The notes: generated from the letters alone by a model not told the origin. DNA of 64,000 nucleotides from Eremothecium cymbalariae DBVPG#7215 (GCF_000235365.1 NC_016451.1:620001-684000); one strand, 5' to 3'. Shown: positions 10,346 through 21,079, numbered from the stretch's first letter. Made by a program: numbers and translations.

Positions 10346-11122
10346 TCATAACTCCAACTCTTCTATCTCTACAGCATCATTCGCATTATCTTCTCGGGTA
10401 CCCCAGTTGGCAGATTGATCACTTCTCTTTGCAGACATTAGTTCAACTTGCTTTAACGCCTTTTTCTTCCAATCATCAATAACTTCCTGTTCTTTCCGCA
10501 GACCAAACTCAACAGCAGATGGGCCAAAAACACTACCAAGCATTCCCGCTTCCTCTTGAGCGACTTGTTCCTCCAATTCCTGCTGCATTCTTAAACGATA
10601 AAATTCGAATCTTGCTTGATCATATGCGTCTATCAAATTAGTGTGTTCTCCAGAACCCAATAAATATAGCGTTCGTTGCACTACAGACTCACCATCAAGA
10701 GGCTTTCCTAGCTGCTGTATACGTGACCAATCATGCTTCTCGTCCCCTTGATTTTCCACAAGAATCTTAGGTCTCGATAACTCCCAAGGATGCTGTTTGT
10801 AAAATAAAGATCTCAATTTGTCCTCGAAGTAATACAACTTTGGAGCCCTGTAAACCGCAGAAGTGGATACTCGTTTTTCATGCTTATTTGCCCTAGTCTT
10901 ATACGTACCAGAACTACTATTTCTATTATCTGAAAATTCACGTAGTTTAGCTGTATACGCACCTGTAGATGGATTAACTAACTTTGGTTGTCTCGCAAAT
11001 TTAGTAGACGGTGGGGATTTAACTATCACATCGTACCATACCGGCGTTCTCGCCAATAATCCTACCCTCAAAAAGGACGATGTACGTTCCAGAATATTAG
11101 TGGCATTAGTTTGAATCTTCAT
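10346..11122 (-). CDS. RSM25: Mitochondrial small-subunit ribosomal protein Rsm25 (mS23)
   Basis: Rsm25 is a structural protein of the mitochondrial 37S ribosomal subunit. The 258-residue product is basic and begins MKIQTNATNILERTSSFLRVGLLARTP, the usual start of fungal mS23 proteins. Family features include the KPPHR-like basic middle and a long charged helical C-terminal half (RFEFYRLRMQQELEEQVAQEE onward), ending in an acidic tail. It is convergent with EFM6, divergent from KSH1, and in the YIL series it follows LYS12 and precedes UTP25, as expected (YIL093C). A Puf3-type site lies in its 3' flank. Confidence 0.9.
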   Translation of the reverse strand: MKIQTNATNILERTSSFLRVGLLARTPVWYDVIVKSPPSTKFARQPKLVNPSTGAYTAKLREFSDNRNSSSGTYKTRANKHEKRVSTSAVYRAPKLYYFEDKLRSLFYKQHPWELSRPKILVENQGDEKHDWSRIQQLGKPLDGESVVQRTLYLLGSGEHTNLIDAYDQARFEFYRLRMQQELEEQVAQEEAGMLGSVFGPSAVEFGLRKEQEVIDDWKKKALKQVELMSAKRSDQSANWGTREDNANDAVEIEELEL

Positions 11123-11387
11123 AATGGACCTATTGACAACCTTCTACCTCGATATTCCTGGTTAACGATCCCATATTTATGAGATTAAACCTTTAAAACG
11201 GTGCTAAGCAATCTTTCCAAGAAAATTTTTGTATTAACGTATGTAATGATATTGCATATTTGGAACAACAATGGCTATATAGTAAGGATACTACCTACAA
11301 ACTAACAGTTAATTTGCATCTTCTTGTGCAACAACTGGTTGTTGTGAGTTAGTGGAAGTTTTGTCAACTGCAATTATTGCGATATAA

Positions 11388-11606
11388 ATGTCTGCGCTTT
11401 TCAAATTTAGCTCTTTGCTTCAGATTATTTTGTTATTGATTTGTTCTAGCACTTACGTGCATTGTCAATGGCCATCTTTGCTGGAACGTTACAAGCAACA
11501 TGGTGTGTTGAGCATATTTTGGAAGTTTGCCAGGATTGGTGAGAGGGCTAGCCCTTATGTATCATTGGCGTGCATTGTTATGGTTGCCAACCAGTTTAAT
11601 AGTTGA
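11388..11606 (+). CDS. KSH1: Ksh1, small secretory-pathway membrane protein (Kish family)
   Basis: This short gene encodes exactly 72 residues, the invariant length of the Kish/TMEM167 family, an essential early-secretory-pathway protein of ER and Golgi. The N-terminus is a hydrophobic segment (FSSLLQIILLLICSSTYVHC, about residues 8-26). The conserved core HGVLSIFWKFARIGERASPY follows, and a second hydrophobic stretch, VSLACIVMVANQF, ends the protein. It lies between EFM6 and SSN8 in the YNL order. Confidence 0.95.
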   Translation: MSALFKFSSLLQIILLLICSSTYVHCQWPSLLERYKQHGVLSIFWKFARIGERASPYVSLACIVMVANQFNS

Positions 11607-11943
11607 CCGATTGTAACCAAGTGGGGGGCTTTCTACAGTGCGTATAAATATATAATTTACACAAGTTTAAAAATTGTGTTATATTAGTATGTTAAGATTG
11701 GGGTTGTTATGGATACTTTTGTTATATATATAGTACTTTGTTGAGTTTACAAGGATTGTTATATAAAGAGTGTTTGGGTTTGTGAACTTCCTCTGTGACT
11801 CTAAAGACATATCAACTTTTTGAACTTAAAGATCAGTTTTACGGTAAAATATTACAACAAAATGATGCAACAAATAAAATCAAGAGTAATATGATCGCAT
11901 TAAAAAATAGTATGAATATTTTTCTCTATAAACTTATATCGGG
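11607..11943. other. Convergent KSH1/UTP25 intergenic region
   Basis: AT-rich spacer of 337 bases between two converging genes. It holds only T-rich, poly(A)-signal-like sequence such as TATATATAG at 11726; I see no gene or structured element. Confidence 0.6.
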
Positions 11944-14070
11944 TTATTTAAACTCGTAAATTTCATTTTGACTGCGAGTTAATACAGCAGCTCTTTTACT
12001 ACCAACAATTCTTTCCAAAGATAAACTGTCGAGTTTACAGTATGTACATCTTACTGTAGAGATGTTCAAATCGGCATTCCCTAAGAAAGCATTTTTACCG
12101 ATACACCTGATAAGCTCCTGATAAAACTCAGGATTTGAAGGCGGCTTATAGAAAATGACACTTTTGACTCCTTTAATTTGGTATCTTCTGAAATGATGCA
12201 GTCTTTCAGTGTACAGCAGGACTTTGACCTTGCCCTGTTGAAATAAGGCCCTGTTGGAAGTAACCTGCCTCTGGTCACTATACTCTGTAATTTCGCCAAA
12301 TAGTATACGAGTCTGATCCTTAAAGTAGTTTCTAACTCGAAGGAAGTCGGTGTAGTCTGGAATGTACAGTAGAATGCCATCTTCGTAACCTGTGGATTTC
12401 TGTATAATTGGAACGGTGACACTAGTGAAGAATTTAAATCTGTAATCTGGTTCGTCCACTGAAGATCCAGTGAATAAATCGAATCGATGAAAAACCTGTC
12501 TTACTTTTAAACCTAATTGATTTATGGCAGATTTTTCGGGACTAATATATCTACGATTCTTGAATCTGCCTGACCAATTACAACACTTACCGTTAATCAA
12601 TGAATTCGCAAAGGGTGAAACATATTTTGTAAAAATCAATGTCTGTCTGAATAAACGTGCTTGGTCATTTATGTACCACATTCTGATCCTGCTGAAATCA
12701 CTATCATGCTGCTTTTGAGGAATTTTGTTTATGTGCTGAAAGATAGAAAGCACATGTGCTGGATTTTGGAACTCAAGAGAGTGTAACTGATCAACCACTA
12801 GCATTTCAATGCTGGAAAGAAAGTCGTCTTGTCTCTTTTTCTTATCAGTGTTTTCTAAGATCAACTGAATCCCCAAGGGAGAACAAACGATAACATCTGA
12901 CTGATAAAAGTTGCTGTAAAGTTTTAAAGTCTTTCTCGTAAACTTCATTCCCAATACAAAAAAATCGTTTGTATTACCCTTGAAAACATGTTGGAATGAT
13001 TTTGGTTTTGATGTAGGCGGTAATGAATCTTCATAAAACTGATCTTTGAACTTTGATTTCTTGTCAACTTGGTCCAAGCCAGATTTGTCAATAATTTTTT
13101 CAATAATGTCATATGCGGTATTCCTTGTTGGCGCGACAACAAGTACCTTAGGTCTCGTAAAACCCTGATCCAAAAGTTCTTGATCGTCGTTTTCCTGCAA
13201 TTTATGATTGTTTTTTAAAATGCGATCACGCGTCTTGTAGATATGGTTCAGAATATGCAGTGTATACAAATCACGATATTCCGTCTCCTGAGAAAAATCT
13301 TCGTACTCAAATAGCAGATCTCGATATTGAAAGATGGGATCCACTAAAGTCTTGGATAACGGCGTCAAAGGTTTCTTTTTATCATCCAGCAAGCCATTAT
13401 GGACCTTAAGCTTCTTCTTCATAAAATACGAGTGGATGTTACCTTTGCACACTGGTGTATCATTAACCGCATCACTGCCTTTAAGCCCCTCAATAACTGG
13501 TTTAGAAAAAATAAACCCTTCATTATCATGCATATAAGGTAACTTCGTAGATTCATACTGCACAGTTTTTTCCTTGAAAGCAGCATCAAGTTTATTAGTA
13601 TCCATTTCAGAAATCTGGTTAAAATGATACTCAAAAGGGTCTCGCTCATCCTCACTATCCTCGCCATCTGAATACACACCATCATCTTCCTCTACTTCCT
13701 CATCTTTGTCAACGCTATCATCTAAGCTAGCTGATATAGTTGCTACTTCATCCGTCTCATAGTTTCGGCTACCATTCTTACGTTCCTCCACCACTGCATC
13801 TGTTGTCTTTTCAACCTTCACCCGCTTACGACGAATCTCTGGATGTGCAGAGTTCAATATAGATAGAAGAGCTCCATATACATGTGCAGTACGTTCCTCT
13901 TGGTCGTCATCTGCTGCCTTCTCATGTTCTCCCATTGCTATTTCCGCGTACTCATCACCATCATTGTTCCCTCTCTTTTCAAGCGCAGAACCGTTAGCTT
14001 TATCTTCAGACCTATTCCTCCCGATCCTAGTGATCTTACGCAATTGTTTACGGCCCCGTTTACTATCCAT
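11944..14070 (-). CDS. UTP25: Utp25, nucleolar SSU-processome factor with a degenerate DEAD-box fold
   Basis: Utp25 is an essential nucleolar protein needed for early 18S rRNA processing in the small-subunit processome. The 708-residue product opens with a basic stretch and an acidic, low-complexity region (about 85-150, many D/E), typical of nucleolar factors. The UTP25/DUF1253 region follows: [52 protein letters not shown] in place of a DEAD box, and [21 protein letters not shown]. The helicase-like fold lacks normal Walker and DEAD residues, as in the family. It is divergent from ICE2, and a PAC-like and an RRPE-like site lie upstream. Confidence 0.95.
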   Translation of the reverse strand: MDSKRGRKQLRKITRIGRNRSEDKANGSALEKRGNNDGDEYAEIAMGEHEKAADDDQEERTAHVYGALLSILNSAHPEIRRKRVKVEKTTDAVVEERKNGSRNYETDEVATISASLDDSVDKDEEVEEDDGVYSDGEDSEDERDPFEYHFNQISEMDTNKLDAAFKEKTVQYESTKLPYMHDNEGFIFSKPVIEGLKGSDAVNDTPVCKGNIHSYFMKKKLKVHNGLLDDKKKPLTPLSKTLVDPIFQYRDLLFEYEDFSQETEYRDLYTLHILNHIYKTRDRILKNNHKLQENDDQELLDQGFTRPKVLVVAPTRNTAYDIIEKIIDKSGLDQVDKKSKFKDQFYEDSLPPTSKPKSFQHVFKGNTNDFFVLGMKFTRKTLKLYSNFYQSDVIVCSPLGIQLILENTDKKKRQDDFLSSIEMLVVDQLHSLEFQNPAHVLSIFQHINKIPQKQHDSDFSRIRMWYINDQARLFRQTLIFTKYVSPFANSLINGKCCNWSGRFKNRRYISPEKSAINQLGLKVRQVFHRFDLFTGSSVDEPDYRFKFFTSVTVPIIQKSTGYEDGILLYIPDYTDFLRVRNYFKDQTRILFGEITEYSDQRQVTSNRALFQQGKVKVLLYTERLHHFRRYQIKGVKSVIFYKPPSNPEFYQELIRCIGKNAFLGNADLNISTVRCTYCKLDSLSLERIVGSKRAAVLTRSQNEIYEFK

Positions 14071-14125
14071 TAAACGTTATAACTGTGTGTTTCTATCTGT
14101 ATTAACTGTACTAACTAACACAAGT

Positions 14126-14160
14126 GAGATGAGCTCAACAAGTAATTTTTCAATTTTTCA
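14126..14160 (-). promoter_or_regulatory. PAC-like and RRPE-like elements upstream of UTP25
   Basis: GAGATGAGCT (14126-14135, plus strand) is one base from the PAC core and identical to the element before RCM1. At 14151-14160 the minus strand reads TGAAAAATTG, nearly the RRPE motif TGAAAAATTT. The pair is the usual promoter signature of yeast ribosome-biogenesis genes and lies 55-90 bases upstream of the UTP25 ATG. Confidence 0.5.
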
Positions 14161-14313
14161 ACTTCTGTTTCCCAATTCGTGGGTTATGATGATGTTTCGC
14201 GTGATTTCACTTGAAGAACAAGAGCGAGATTACGTTACATATACCAAGAGCTAATTCAAAACAATAGATCGACTACACGGTTACTCACAGAGGGTTGAAG
14301 GCATATTATAATT

Positions 14314-15855
14314 ATGTTATCAAGGGGATTATTGAGGAGTATACGATTCTCTTTAGCTATATTTTACCTATTCCTCGTACTTATTACGATTCCCATCTCT
14401 TTTCAAGTTGGCGGTCTTTACTGTGGTCTCTCCTTTACGGTTACACTGTTTATTCTATACTTCACAACAACAACTTTGAAGATAACTACTACCAATGGAA
14501 GCGGGAAGTTTAAGCTCTTAGCTTCTTTGATTTATTATTTACAGCACTTTTTGATCCCTTCGATATTGTTTTTGTTTCTTTCTGCGTTCAATAGCGATCA
14601 GTTACAGAGATTGGTAGATTCGGATGCAGTTGGAGCTTCTAGCAAAGGGTTTATATTCGAGGGCAATGTTAATGAGTCATTATTACAGCTTTTAAGCTTG
14701 CCACCTGGAAATGAGGGGAGCGTTGCATCTTATTATTATTACTACAAGTATATTGTGAAGCCTTGGCAGTATATGTTGCTTCATGCTACCCCTTATTTTA
14801 CATTAACGGAGGGGTTTTTTACAGTTTTGGCGATTCAAGCCATTGGAGAAACTGGTCGTTGGTTGCGTTATAAGAAGAATAGCAATACTTGGGTTATTTT
14901 GAGTTTGCTGGTATCTGGGGTGGTAATAACCACCTCGATGTTTTACTTATACCGTATTTATGTGACACCTATTTGGCCATTGAGCGTCCAAACTGCAACA
15001 TTGTTGGGGTTTACTCTATCTCTGGTGTTTGGATTAGGGCTGTATGGTATTATTAGTGGCAAGGGGTCTACTATTGAGAGCTCTTTGTTTTTTGCTTATA
15101 TGGTACGCTGTATATACGAAATTTCACCGCAGCTGGCGTTAACCGCGATGACTGAGATCTTTCAAGTTGTACACGATACTTGGCAACTTCAACAAGGGAC
15201 TTTGTCCAAAAATAATTTGCTAACTTATTACAATACTTTCGTTTCGAATGCGGAATCTTTTTGGGATTCACTTTTGAAGAAAACTGCTATTGGAACAGCT
15301 GCTGCTGCTGAAGAAACGTACACTATATTTGGCTATTCTATGCCATTTACATCTACTATAGCCAAAGACACATTAATCATATTGCAAACACAGTGGTGGT
15401 TAAAATGTCAGCAAATCTGGAGTTTCACGAAAAATTTCTCAGTTGGCATTCCTCGTTCCATTCATGAGATTCTAATGGTGACTCTGAAAATGGCCAAGGA
15501 ATCTATAAATCCAGCTGTAATAACGAATCTAGTATTTCGGGTACTTGTGTTCTACTCAGCTACCAGGATCATTCCTGCGTTACAGAAGGCCACAGGGGCT
15601 ACACAGAGTAGGAAACTAATGAGAATAATATACTGGTACTCTCCTTGTATTGTAATTGCAATGTACACGCATTTGATCCTCCGTTACAGTGGCGAATTAA
15701 ACAATGATCTATGCATATGGGGTTGTTTCCCGTGGTTAAATTTTTCCGCTAAAACCCGTAGTAAATGGGTGGTTGATGCATGGAGCTTCTGGAATTGGTG
15801 TAATTTGTTCTTCACACTACTAATATACGCAGTAGAACTAATCGGAAGCAGATAG
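14314..15855 (+). CDS. ICE2: Ice2, polytopic ER membrane protein
   Basis: Ice2 is an integral ER membrane protein involved in cortical ER structure and inheritance and in mobilising neutral lipid for membrane growth. The 513-residue product has about ten hydrophobic segments, the first at about residues 11-32 (FSLAIFYLFLVLITIPISF) followed by GGLYCGLSFTVTLFILYF. Conserved family blocks include LSLVFGLGLYGIISGKGS, ESSLFFAYMVRCIYEISPQL, VFYSATRIIPALQK, and YWYSPCIVIAMYTHLILRYSGEL near the C-terminus. It is divergent from UTP25 and precedes AVT7 in the YIL series, with cyclin C and a ceramide synthase interleaved. Confidence 0.94.
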   Translation: MLSRGLLRSIRFSLAIFYLFLVLITIPISFQVGGLYCGLSFTVTLFILYFTTTTLKITTTNGSGKFKLLASLIYYLQHFLIPSILFLFLSAFNSDQLQRLVDSDAVGASSKGFIFEGNVNESLLQLLSLPPGNEGSVASYYYYYKYIVKPWQYMLLHATPYFTLTEGFFTVLAIQAIGETGRWLRYKKNSNTWVILSLLVSGVVITTSMFYLYRIYVTPIWPLSVQTATLLGFTLSLVFGLGLYGIISGKGSTIESSLFFAYMVRCIYEISPQLALTAMTEIFQVVHDTWQLQQGTLSKNNLLTYYNTFVSNAESFWDSLLKKTAIGTAAAAEETYTIFGYSMPFTSTIAKDTLIILQTQWWLKCQQIWSFTKNFSVGIPRSIHEILMVTLKMAKESINPAVITNLVFRVLVFYSATRIIPALQKATGATQSRKLMRIIYWYSPCIVIAMYTHLILRYSGELNNDLCIWGCFPWLNFSAKTRSKWVVDAWSFWNWCNLFFTLLIYAVELIGSR

Positions 15856-16935
15856 CACACACAGCCTAGGCGCTATGGCACCCGTACGCAAGAAATGCAT
15901 TAGATTGAAGAAACCACCGCAACAGCGCGTACTTAGAAACCACCAACGCATGCAAATACACAAATACATCTACATAAGCAAGTTGTAAAATAAATTCAGT
16001 ACTATTCCGAGTTAGGGATCCAATGGCAAACGTAAGTCAGAAATAAGTAGATGCAAGTCTCGTCCACGCCGTAAAAAAGCTCAGAGCTTGACTCTATGTT
16101 GCAATTGGTATTTCATCATGCTAGTCAACAAATCGCTTTCCCATCCTCAGATATGAAGTACTGACTTCTAAAGCTCCACCGAGCTTCAAACTTACTCTAA
16201 AGCTAAGAATATTCAGCCTGGCATATACGACTATGCACAAGTGACACAAACTCACTTCAGGCCGGATAGTAAAAAATGGTCGAAAAACATGGTCCAAGAA
16301 GTAAGCTCCATTGGGTTACCTAGTGCAAAGGCCCCAGGCAATCGTCATAACTATCGTTCAAACACCATAAAAAGGACGTTGACTACCGAACTTCACTGAA
16401 CACAATAAATGTGCACAGGAGAGGAAGGCATACTGTATGCGTAGAGCAAACAGGTGCCTTAGTGAGTTGATTTAAACATTGTATAAGTTTTTAAATCTCA
16501 CTGCGTTTTCCGCATATGGTCAGGTCGGAGACTTTCATCCCAAAGCATTTCAATAGGAACCCGAAAACAAGTTTTGTGGATCCTCTAGTAAGCTTTGAAT
16601 ACTGACGATTCTTTGAACATGTTTTCGACAATTTGCTAAGAAGACAGAAGCCCTGAAATACGACTTGCAAATTAGTTCAACTTATAAAAAATGCCATTTT
16701 ACCTCGACCTTATATAGTCCGAAAATTTTTACAAAATTCTGGGTTTTCGAATCCAACTGTTGTTACCCGGATGAAGATGCTAAGGCTCAACAAGTATGTA
16801 TTAATAGGGTTTTTGTTAATGTAATAGAGGAGTTCAATGATCTATGATAAGGGCACAGGTTGGTTTAGGGGCAAGTTATCAAGACGTTGAAGGTATTAGT
16901 GCTAGGGGATTTGATCTTTTCCACGTTTTGGATAG
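15856..16935. other. ICE2-SSN8 intergenic region
   Basis: This 1.08-kb stretch carries no supportable gene. The longest ATG frame near ICE2 runs only 35 codons (from 15874), and a 60-codon frame at 16665 lacks convincing coding character. I see no tRNA, long terminal repeat or centromere signature. It serves as the long upstream region of SSN8. Confidence 0.6.
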
Positions 16936-17940
16936 ATGAGTGCATCGTATTGGGATTCTTCACAGAGGCACAAATGGCAATATAGTCGAGAATCTCTAGC
17001 AAGAGCTAGACATAAGTTATGGCTATTGGAGTGCCAGTTATATCCACAGGGGACAAATATAACAATGGAGAACAGTGGTAAGGACTCCCAACCAGTAACT
17101 AAAAACATCCCGATTACGCATCGTGACTTGCACTATGATAGAGATTACAACTTGAGAATATATTGCTACTTTTTAATTATGAAGCTAGGCAGGCGGTTGA
17201 ACGTCAGACAGTATGCTTTAGCAACTGCACATGTTTATCTATCCAGGTTCTGTCTTAAGGCATCTATACGAGAGGTTAACTTGTACTTGTTAGTGACGAC
17301 CTGCATATACCTTGCATGCAAGGTGGAGGAATGTCCCCAACATATCAGAACCTTGGTCAACGAGGCCCGGTCGCTGTGGCCAGAATTCGTGCCGCCAGAC
17401 CCTACCAAGGTTACTGAGTTTGAGTTCTACCTAATTGAGGAGCTCCAGTCATACATGATTGTTCACTATCCATATAGATCCATGGAGCAGATCGCTAATT
17501 CCCTCCAGAAGGAACCCTACAACCTGGTACTATCCCAAGACGACATGCAGAACAGCTGGTCGCTAATAAACGACTCCTACATCACCGACGTGCATCTATT
17601 ATACGCTCCTCACGTGATCGCAATGGCGTGTTTGTTCATCACAGTCTGTCTCCGAACCAACAACTCCCACGCTTCCCAGAGCAACCAAACCATATTCAAC
17701 AGGTTCATGGCTGACTCTCAAGTCGATCTCCAAGAGGTGATGGACACCATCCAGGACTTCGTTACCCTCTATGACCATTGGGATAAGTATAACGAGCCGT
17801 GGATCAAATTCTTACTGCATAACCTCTACCTCCGACCACACGCTGCCACAAATACCATCACCGCGGCCTCACTCAATCCGATAAACACCTCTAACTCGGC
17901 ACTAGGCTCCAATGGTAGTGCCCTTACGTCTGGAACATGA
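16936..17940 (+). CDS. SSN8: Cyclin C (Ssn8/Srb11) of the Mediator kinase module
   Basis: Ssn8 pairs with the kinase Ssn3 (Cdk8) in the Mediator kinase module, which represses many RNA polymerase II genes and is destroyed under stress. The product starts MSASYWDSSQRHKWQYSRESL, the conserved cyclin C N-terminus. The first cyclin box (about residues 60-165) includes LRIYCYFLIMKLGRRLNVRQ and YLLVTTCIYLACKVEECPQHI, the CDK-contacting helices. A second fold follows, with LLYAPHVIAMACLFITVCL. The Ser/Asn/Thr-rich last 30 residues are not conserved. At 334 residues it is close to the usual length, and no intron is needed. It follows KSH1 in the YNL order. Confidence 0.96.
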   Translation: MSASYWDSSQRHKWQYSRESLARARHKLWLLECQLYPQGTNITMENSGKDSQPVTKNIPITHRDLHYDRDYNLRIYCYFLIMKLGRRLNVRQYALATAHVYLSRFCLKASIREVNLYLLVTTCIYLACKVEECPQHIRTLVNEARSLWPEFVPPDPTKVTEFEFYLIEELQSYMIVHYPYRSMEQIANSLQKEPYNLVLSQDDMQNSWSLINDSYITDVHLLYAPHVIAMACLFITVCLRTNNSHASQSNQTIFNRFMADSQVDLQEVMDTIQDFVTLYDHWDKYNEPWIKFLLHNLYLRPHAATNTITAASLNPINTSNSALGSNGSALTSGT

Positions 17941-18200
17941 GCTATCGTCCCTTACGAGCTATATGGATGTACGGGTTCTCCATTGGTTATCATATGTTCT
18001 TACAATGAGTTAGATTGAAACGTCGTGTCACTTCACATGTTCGAGCTCAATTTGGAAAGATAAAAAAAGTAAAATCTCTTAATCGAAGGGTTGCTTTGTT
18101 GGAGACAATGTCTTCGAGTTTATAATCTGGGTAGGTTTTAGTTCGTCAGCCATATAAAGAGTCCTCTTACAAGGATATATTGAAGCCAATTTGGAAGGTG

Positions 18201-19364
18201 ATGAAACTATCTAGCAGGTTATTAAATTATCGTGGCTTCAATATGTCGAGTGAGGTAAGGCGGAGACATGCAGAGGAGCCTATTGCAGTATCTGTTGAAC
18301 ATCTTCCTAGATGTGTAGCTGAAAAGAGCGACAAAACAACTTTTAAGAGTAAAGGACATACTTTGAAGGGGCCGATTAAAGCTACAAGACATGTAGTTCA
18401 TTCTAAGGTTGATTTGTATACGTTTTTGGTTACATCGTTTGCTCTTCTTTTTATTTCGACCGGGTATAGTTATAGACCTGATTTTTATAGGAAGTTTTTG
18501 AGCTTGCAATATGAGCATAGTTCTAATCCAGGTCACTACGATATTGGTACAGACGATATTTATATTGTGTTCACAGCTGTTATAGTGCTATGTTGGATTA
18601 GATCTTTTCTTTTGGAGTTCATGTTGAAGCCGTTTGCGTATTATAAGTGTAATATCAAGTCGTATAAATCCCAGCAGAGGTATGGAGAACAAGGTTGGTC
18701 TGTGATATATTACTCTCTTTCGTGGAGTGTTGGGTTCTATCTATACTTTACTTCGCCATATTTCCTTGATTGTGATTATATTTATTTAAACTGGCCGCAT
18801 GATCAAATGACTGGTATTTTTAAGCTGTATTATTTGGTTCAGATCTCATCATGGTTGCAACAGATTGTTGTTATAAATGTTGAAGACAGGCGTAAAGACC
18901 ACTGGCAGATGTTTGCGCACCATATAATAACTGTTGCTCTGACCACGGGATCTTACTATTATTACTTCACCAGAATTGGTCATGTGATTTTGATAATTAT
19001 GGATATCGTTGATATATTTTTATCCACTGCAAAAATTTTGAAGTATTGTGGGTTTTCAGTGCTATGTGACTATGTCTTTGTTGTGTTCCTGATACTGTGG
19101 TTCGTTTTCAGACATGTAGTTTACAATTATATATTTTATCACACTTGGGCAAAGGCAAGAGATCTCATGGGTAAGGCTGGTCTTTGCGGCGTCGATCTGT
19201 ACCAAAAACGATGCTGGACGCCTTTTATTATTGATGTGTTTTTAGTGTTATTAGGCGGCCTGCAGATAATCACTCTTATTTGGTTGTTTTTAATCATCAA
19301 AGTTTTGATCAAGGTTATTAAGGGTACTGGTGCGCAGGATGTGCGTAGCGATGAGGATGATTAA
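18201..19364 (+). CDS. LAC1: Divergent ceramide synthase (Lag1/Lac1 TLC-domain family)
   Basis: The protein is a multi-pass ER enzyme of the family that N-acylates sphingoid bases with fatty acyl-CoA. With the start at 18201 (387 aa) the TLC/Lag domain spans about 150-375. The Lag motif is complete: AHHIITVAL (H240, H241) and MDIVDIFLS (D268, D271). Five or more hydrophobic helices and an acidic tail (RSDEDD) are visible; the yeast family also ends in a charged tail. An in-frame ATG at 18243 is a possible alternative. The sequence diverges from Lag1 and Lac1 of S. cerevisiae, and neither maps to this neighbourhood there, so it may be the second ceramide synthase that fungi use for glucosylceramide. 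That assignment is inference, and the symbol is provisional. Confidence 0.82.
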   Translation: MKLSSRLLNYRGFNMSSEVRRRHAEEPIAVSVEHLPRCVAEKSDKTTFKSKGHTLKGPIKATRHVVHSKVDLYTFLVTSFALLFISTGYSYRPDFYRKFLSLQYEHSSNPGHYDIGTDDIYIVFTAVIVLCWIRSFLLEFMLKPFAYYKCNIKSYKSQQRYGEQGWSVIYYSLSWSVGFYLYFTSPYFLDCDYIYLNWPHDQMTGIFKLYYLVQISSWLQQIVVINVEDRRKDHWQMFAHHIITVALTTGSYYYYFTRIGHVILIIMDIVDIFLSTAKILKYCGFSVLCDYVFVVFLILWFVFRHVVYNYIFYHTWAKARDLMGKAGLCGVDLYQKRCWTPFIIDVFLVLLGGLQIITLIWLFLIIKVLIKVIKGTGAQDVRSDEDD

Positions 19365-19654
19365 TGAAGCTTTCATTTTTTCTCCGAAGTAGTACTGTGG
19401 TTTCACATGAAGCCTGGTGAAGCAATCCTGCGCCGTATAGACTTTTAATTATATATGGGCAGAGGTTTAATGATCTGTATTTGTATATTCTGTTTGTTTA
19501 AAAAGGACATAAACTGTTTGTAATCATATCAAAAGTATACTGCTACAAACTTTCAGAGATGCTAAGGTAACATCAACTAAAACTGTATATTAAAAAAATT
19601 ATGACTGTACAGAGAGAGTCCTCTATTAATACCAGACTAGGGGCAAAACGTGTA

Positions 19655-21079
19655 TCAAATGCCGAAATAAATAATGACAAAAACTGAAATGAGTGTTACT
19701 AGTATCCCATACAGTGCCAAGCCTAAACTGGCCAATCGGCACCATATCTCTTTTCTGTTCAATGAGTTACCTTTAATCAACGATTCGGTACCAATTAGTT
19801 TGTATCCAAACAAACCAGGTAAAGTGAATGAAATCGATGTTGATCCAGTAGAGCCTACCAATGCTAGGATTAGGGCAAATGATGTGACGTTCAACGCCAG
19901 CACGTACATGATCAAGAGCAAAATCCAAGTAACAATATAAAAGCGTGATCCATCGAGCGGTACAGCAGACGAATCATGTTCCATTTGCTCAGATAATTCT
20001 TCTTGGGACTGCGTACCTCTTGGTAAGGATTGATATGACTCCCCTTCTATTCCAAGCATTAACCTGTCTTCCTCATCATCAACAGACATGCAAATGGGCC
20101 TCGTACTTTCGTTGTCCGCCAAAACCGGCTCCTCAAGCTTCTGCTCACGGCGCATTATGTACAGGGCATACGTTATATCGAGCCAGTGCACCATGTTATT
20201 GAATGCAATTCTTCCTGGGTGAAATAATAATGGGAAAGATAAAATAACCATTGTGCCTAATGAGAACGTACCAATCCTTGTAGTTATTGCAGACTCATCG
20301 TAATTCAGAATGACATTTGTCAAAACGTTGTTTCCAAAAGTTAAATAGCCTCCAAGTCCGACAGATAAAAATATCAACGTGGAAATGCCTACGGAATAAT
20401 AAACCACTCTTTTTGCGTTGGCTGTAGAATTATCTTTCAATTCATTGATAACACTAAACATGTTCATCGACCCCGTGTACGCGAGTATGATAATACTGAA
20501 TGTGCTAACAAGCTCTCCTACACTATGAATATGGAGCCAGGATACATCCCCTCTATGCTCCACATATTTGTTTCCAAACATGACGCCTTGTAAAAACGTT
20601 CCTGTAACCAAAAGTACCAAATAGGTGATGGAAAGAAGACCAACCAAGGAACTGTACTTTAAACTGTCCAACTGTCTCAAATGTGCTAACGGAACAACAA
20701 TTATGGTGCTTCCTAATATCCACCAATTTCGACGACCACCAAGCAGAGATGAAAATAGGTCCCCAACAAGTACTAGATATGACAATCCCACCCCGTAGCA
20801 TTGAATGAACATGGCAAAATCAAATAAAAAGGATAGCTTTGGATACGTTACAGAACATAGCGTGAAGAAACTAGATTGTCTTGGATTAAGTAAAGCCTTA
20901 GAAGAGAGTGATAATAAGTAAAGTCCAAACCCCGATGTAATAGCTGCAAAAAGTAGTAAAATAATAGCCACTGTGACACCATCCGCCCTGAATGCATAGG
21001 GGATGGCTAGGAGACCCGCTCCAACAATTGTTTTTACTAGATTAACAGTCGAAGAGTATACTGTTGCAGTTGGGATCAT
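19655..21079 (-). CDS. AVT7: Vacuolar amino acid transporter Avt7 (AAAP family)
   Basis: Avt7 is a vacuolar membrane permease of the amino acid/auxin permease family that exports neutral amino acids such as glutamine from the vacuole. The 474-residue product begins with the family signature SSTVNLVKTIVGAGLLAIPYAF and shows about eleven hydrophobic segments. A hydrophilic loop rich in Glu, Ser and Gln (about residues 315-375) precedes the last membrane segments. Conserved blocks include VYYSVGISTLIFLSVGLGGYLTFG and FPLLFHPGR. In the YIL series it sits between ICE2 and AIM19, as in S. cerevisiae. Avt5 and Avt6 are paralogues; gene order decides for AVT7. Confidence 0.92.
   Translation of the reverse strand: MIPTATVYSSTVNLVKTIVGAGLLAIPYAFRADGVTVAIILLLFAAITSGFGLYLLSLSSKALLNPRQSSFFTLCSVTYPKLSFLFDFAMFIQCYGVGLSYLVLVGDLFSSLLGGRRNWWILGSTIIVVPLAHLRQLDSLKYSSLVGLLSITYLVLLVTGTFLQGVMFGNKYVEHRGDVSWLHIHSVGELVSTFSIIILAYTGSMNMFSVINELKDNSTANAKRVVYYSVGISTLIFLSVGLGGYLTFGNNVLTNVILNYDESAITTRIGTFSLGTMVILSFPLLFHPGRIAFNNMVHWLDITYALYIMRREQKLEEPVLADNESTRPICMSVDDEEDRLMLGIEGESYQSLPRGTQSQEELSEQMEHDSSAVPLDGSRFYIVTWILLLIMYVLALNVTSFALILALVGSTGSTSISFTLPGLFGYKLIGTESLIKGNSLNRKEIWCRLASLGLALYGILVTLISVFVIIYFGI

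Noticed and set aside
14109..14115. TACTAAC upstream of ICE2 as an intron branch point
   Set aside because: No GTATGT donor lies between UTP25 and this site, and ICE2 has a good uninterrupted start.
16749..16762. B-box-like GGTTTTCGAATCC suggesting a tRNA gene
   Set aside because: Two extra T in the box, and no A box or cloverleaf stems could be drawn around it.
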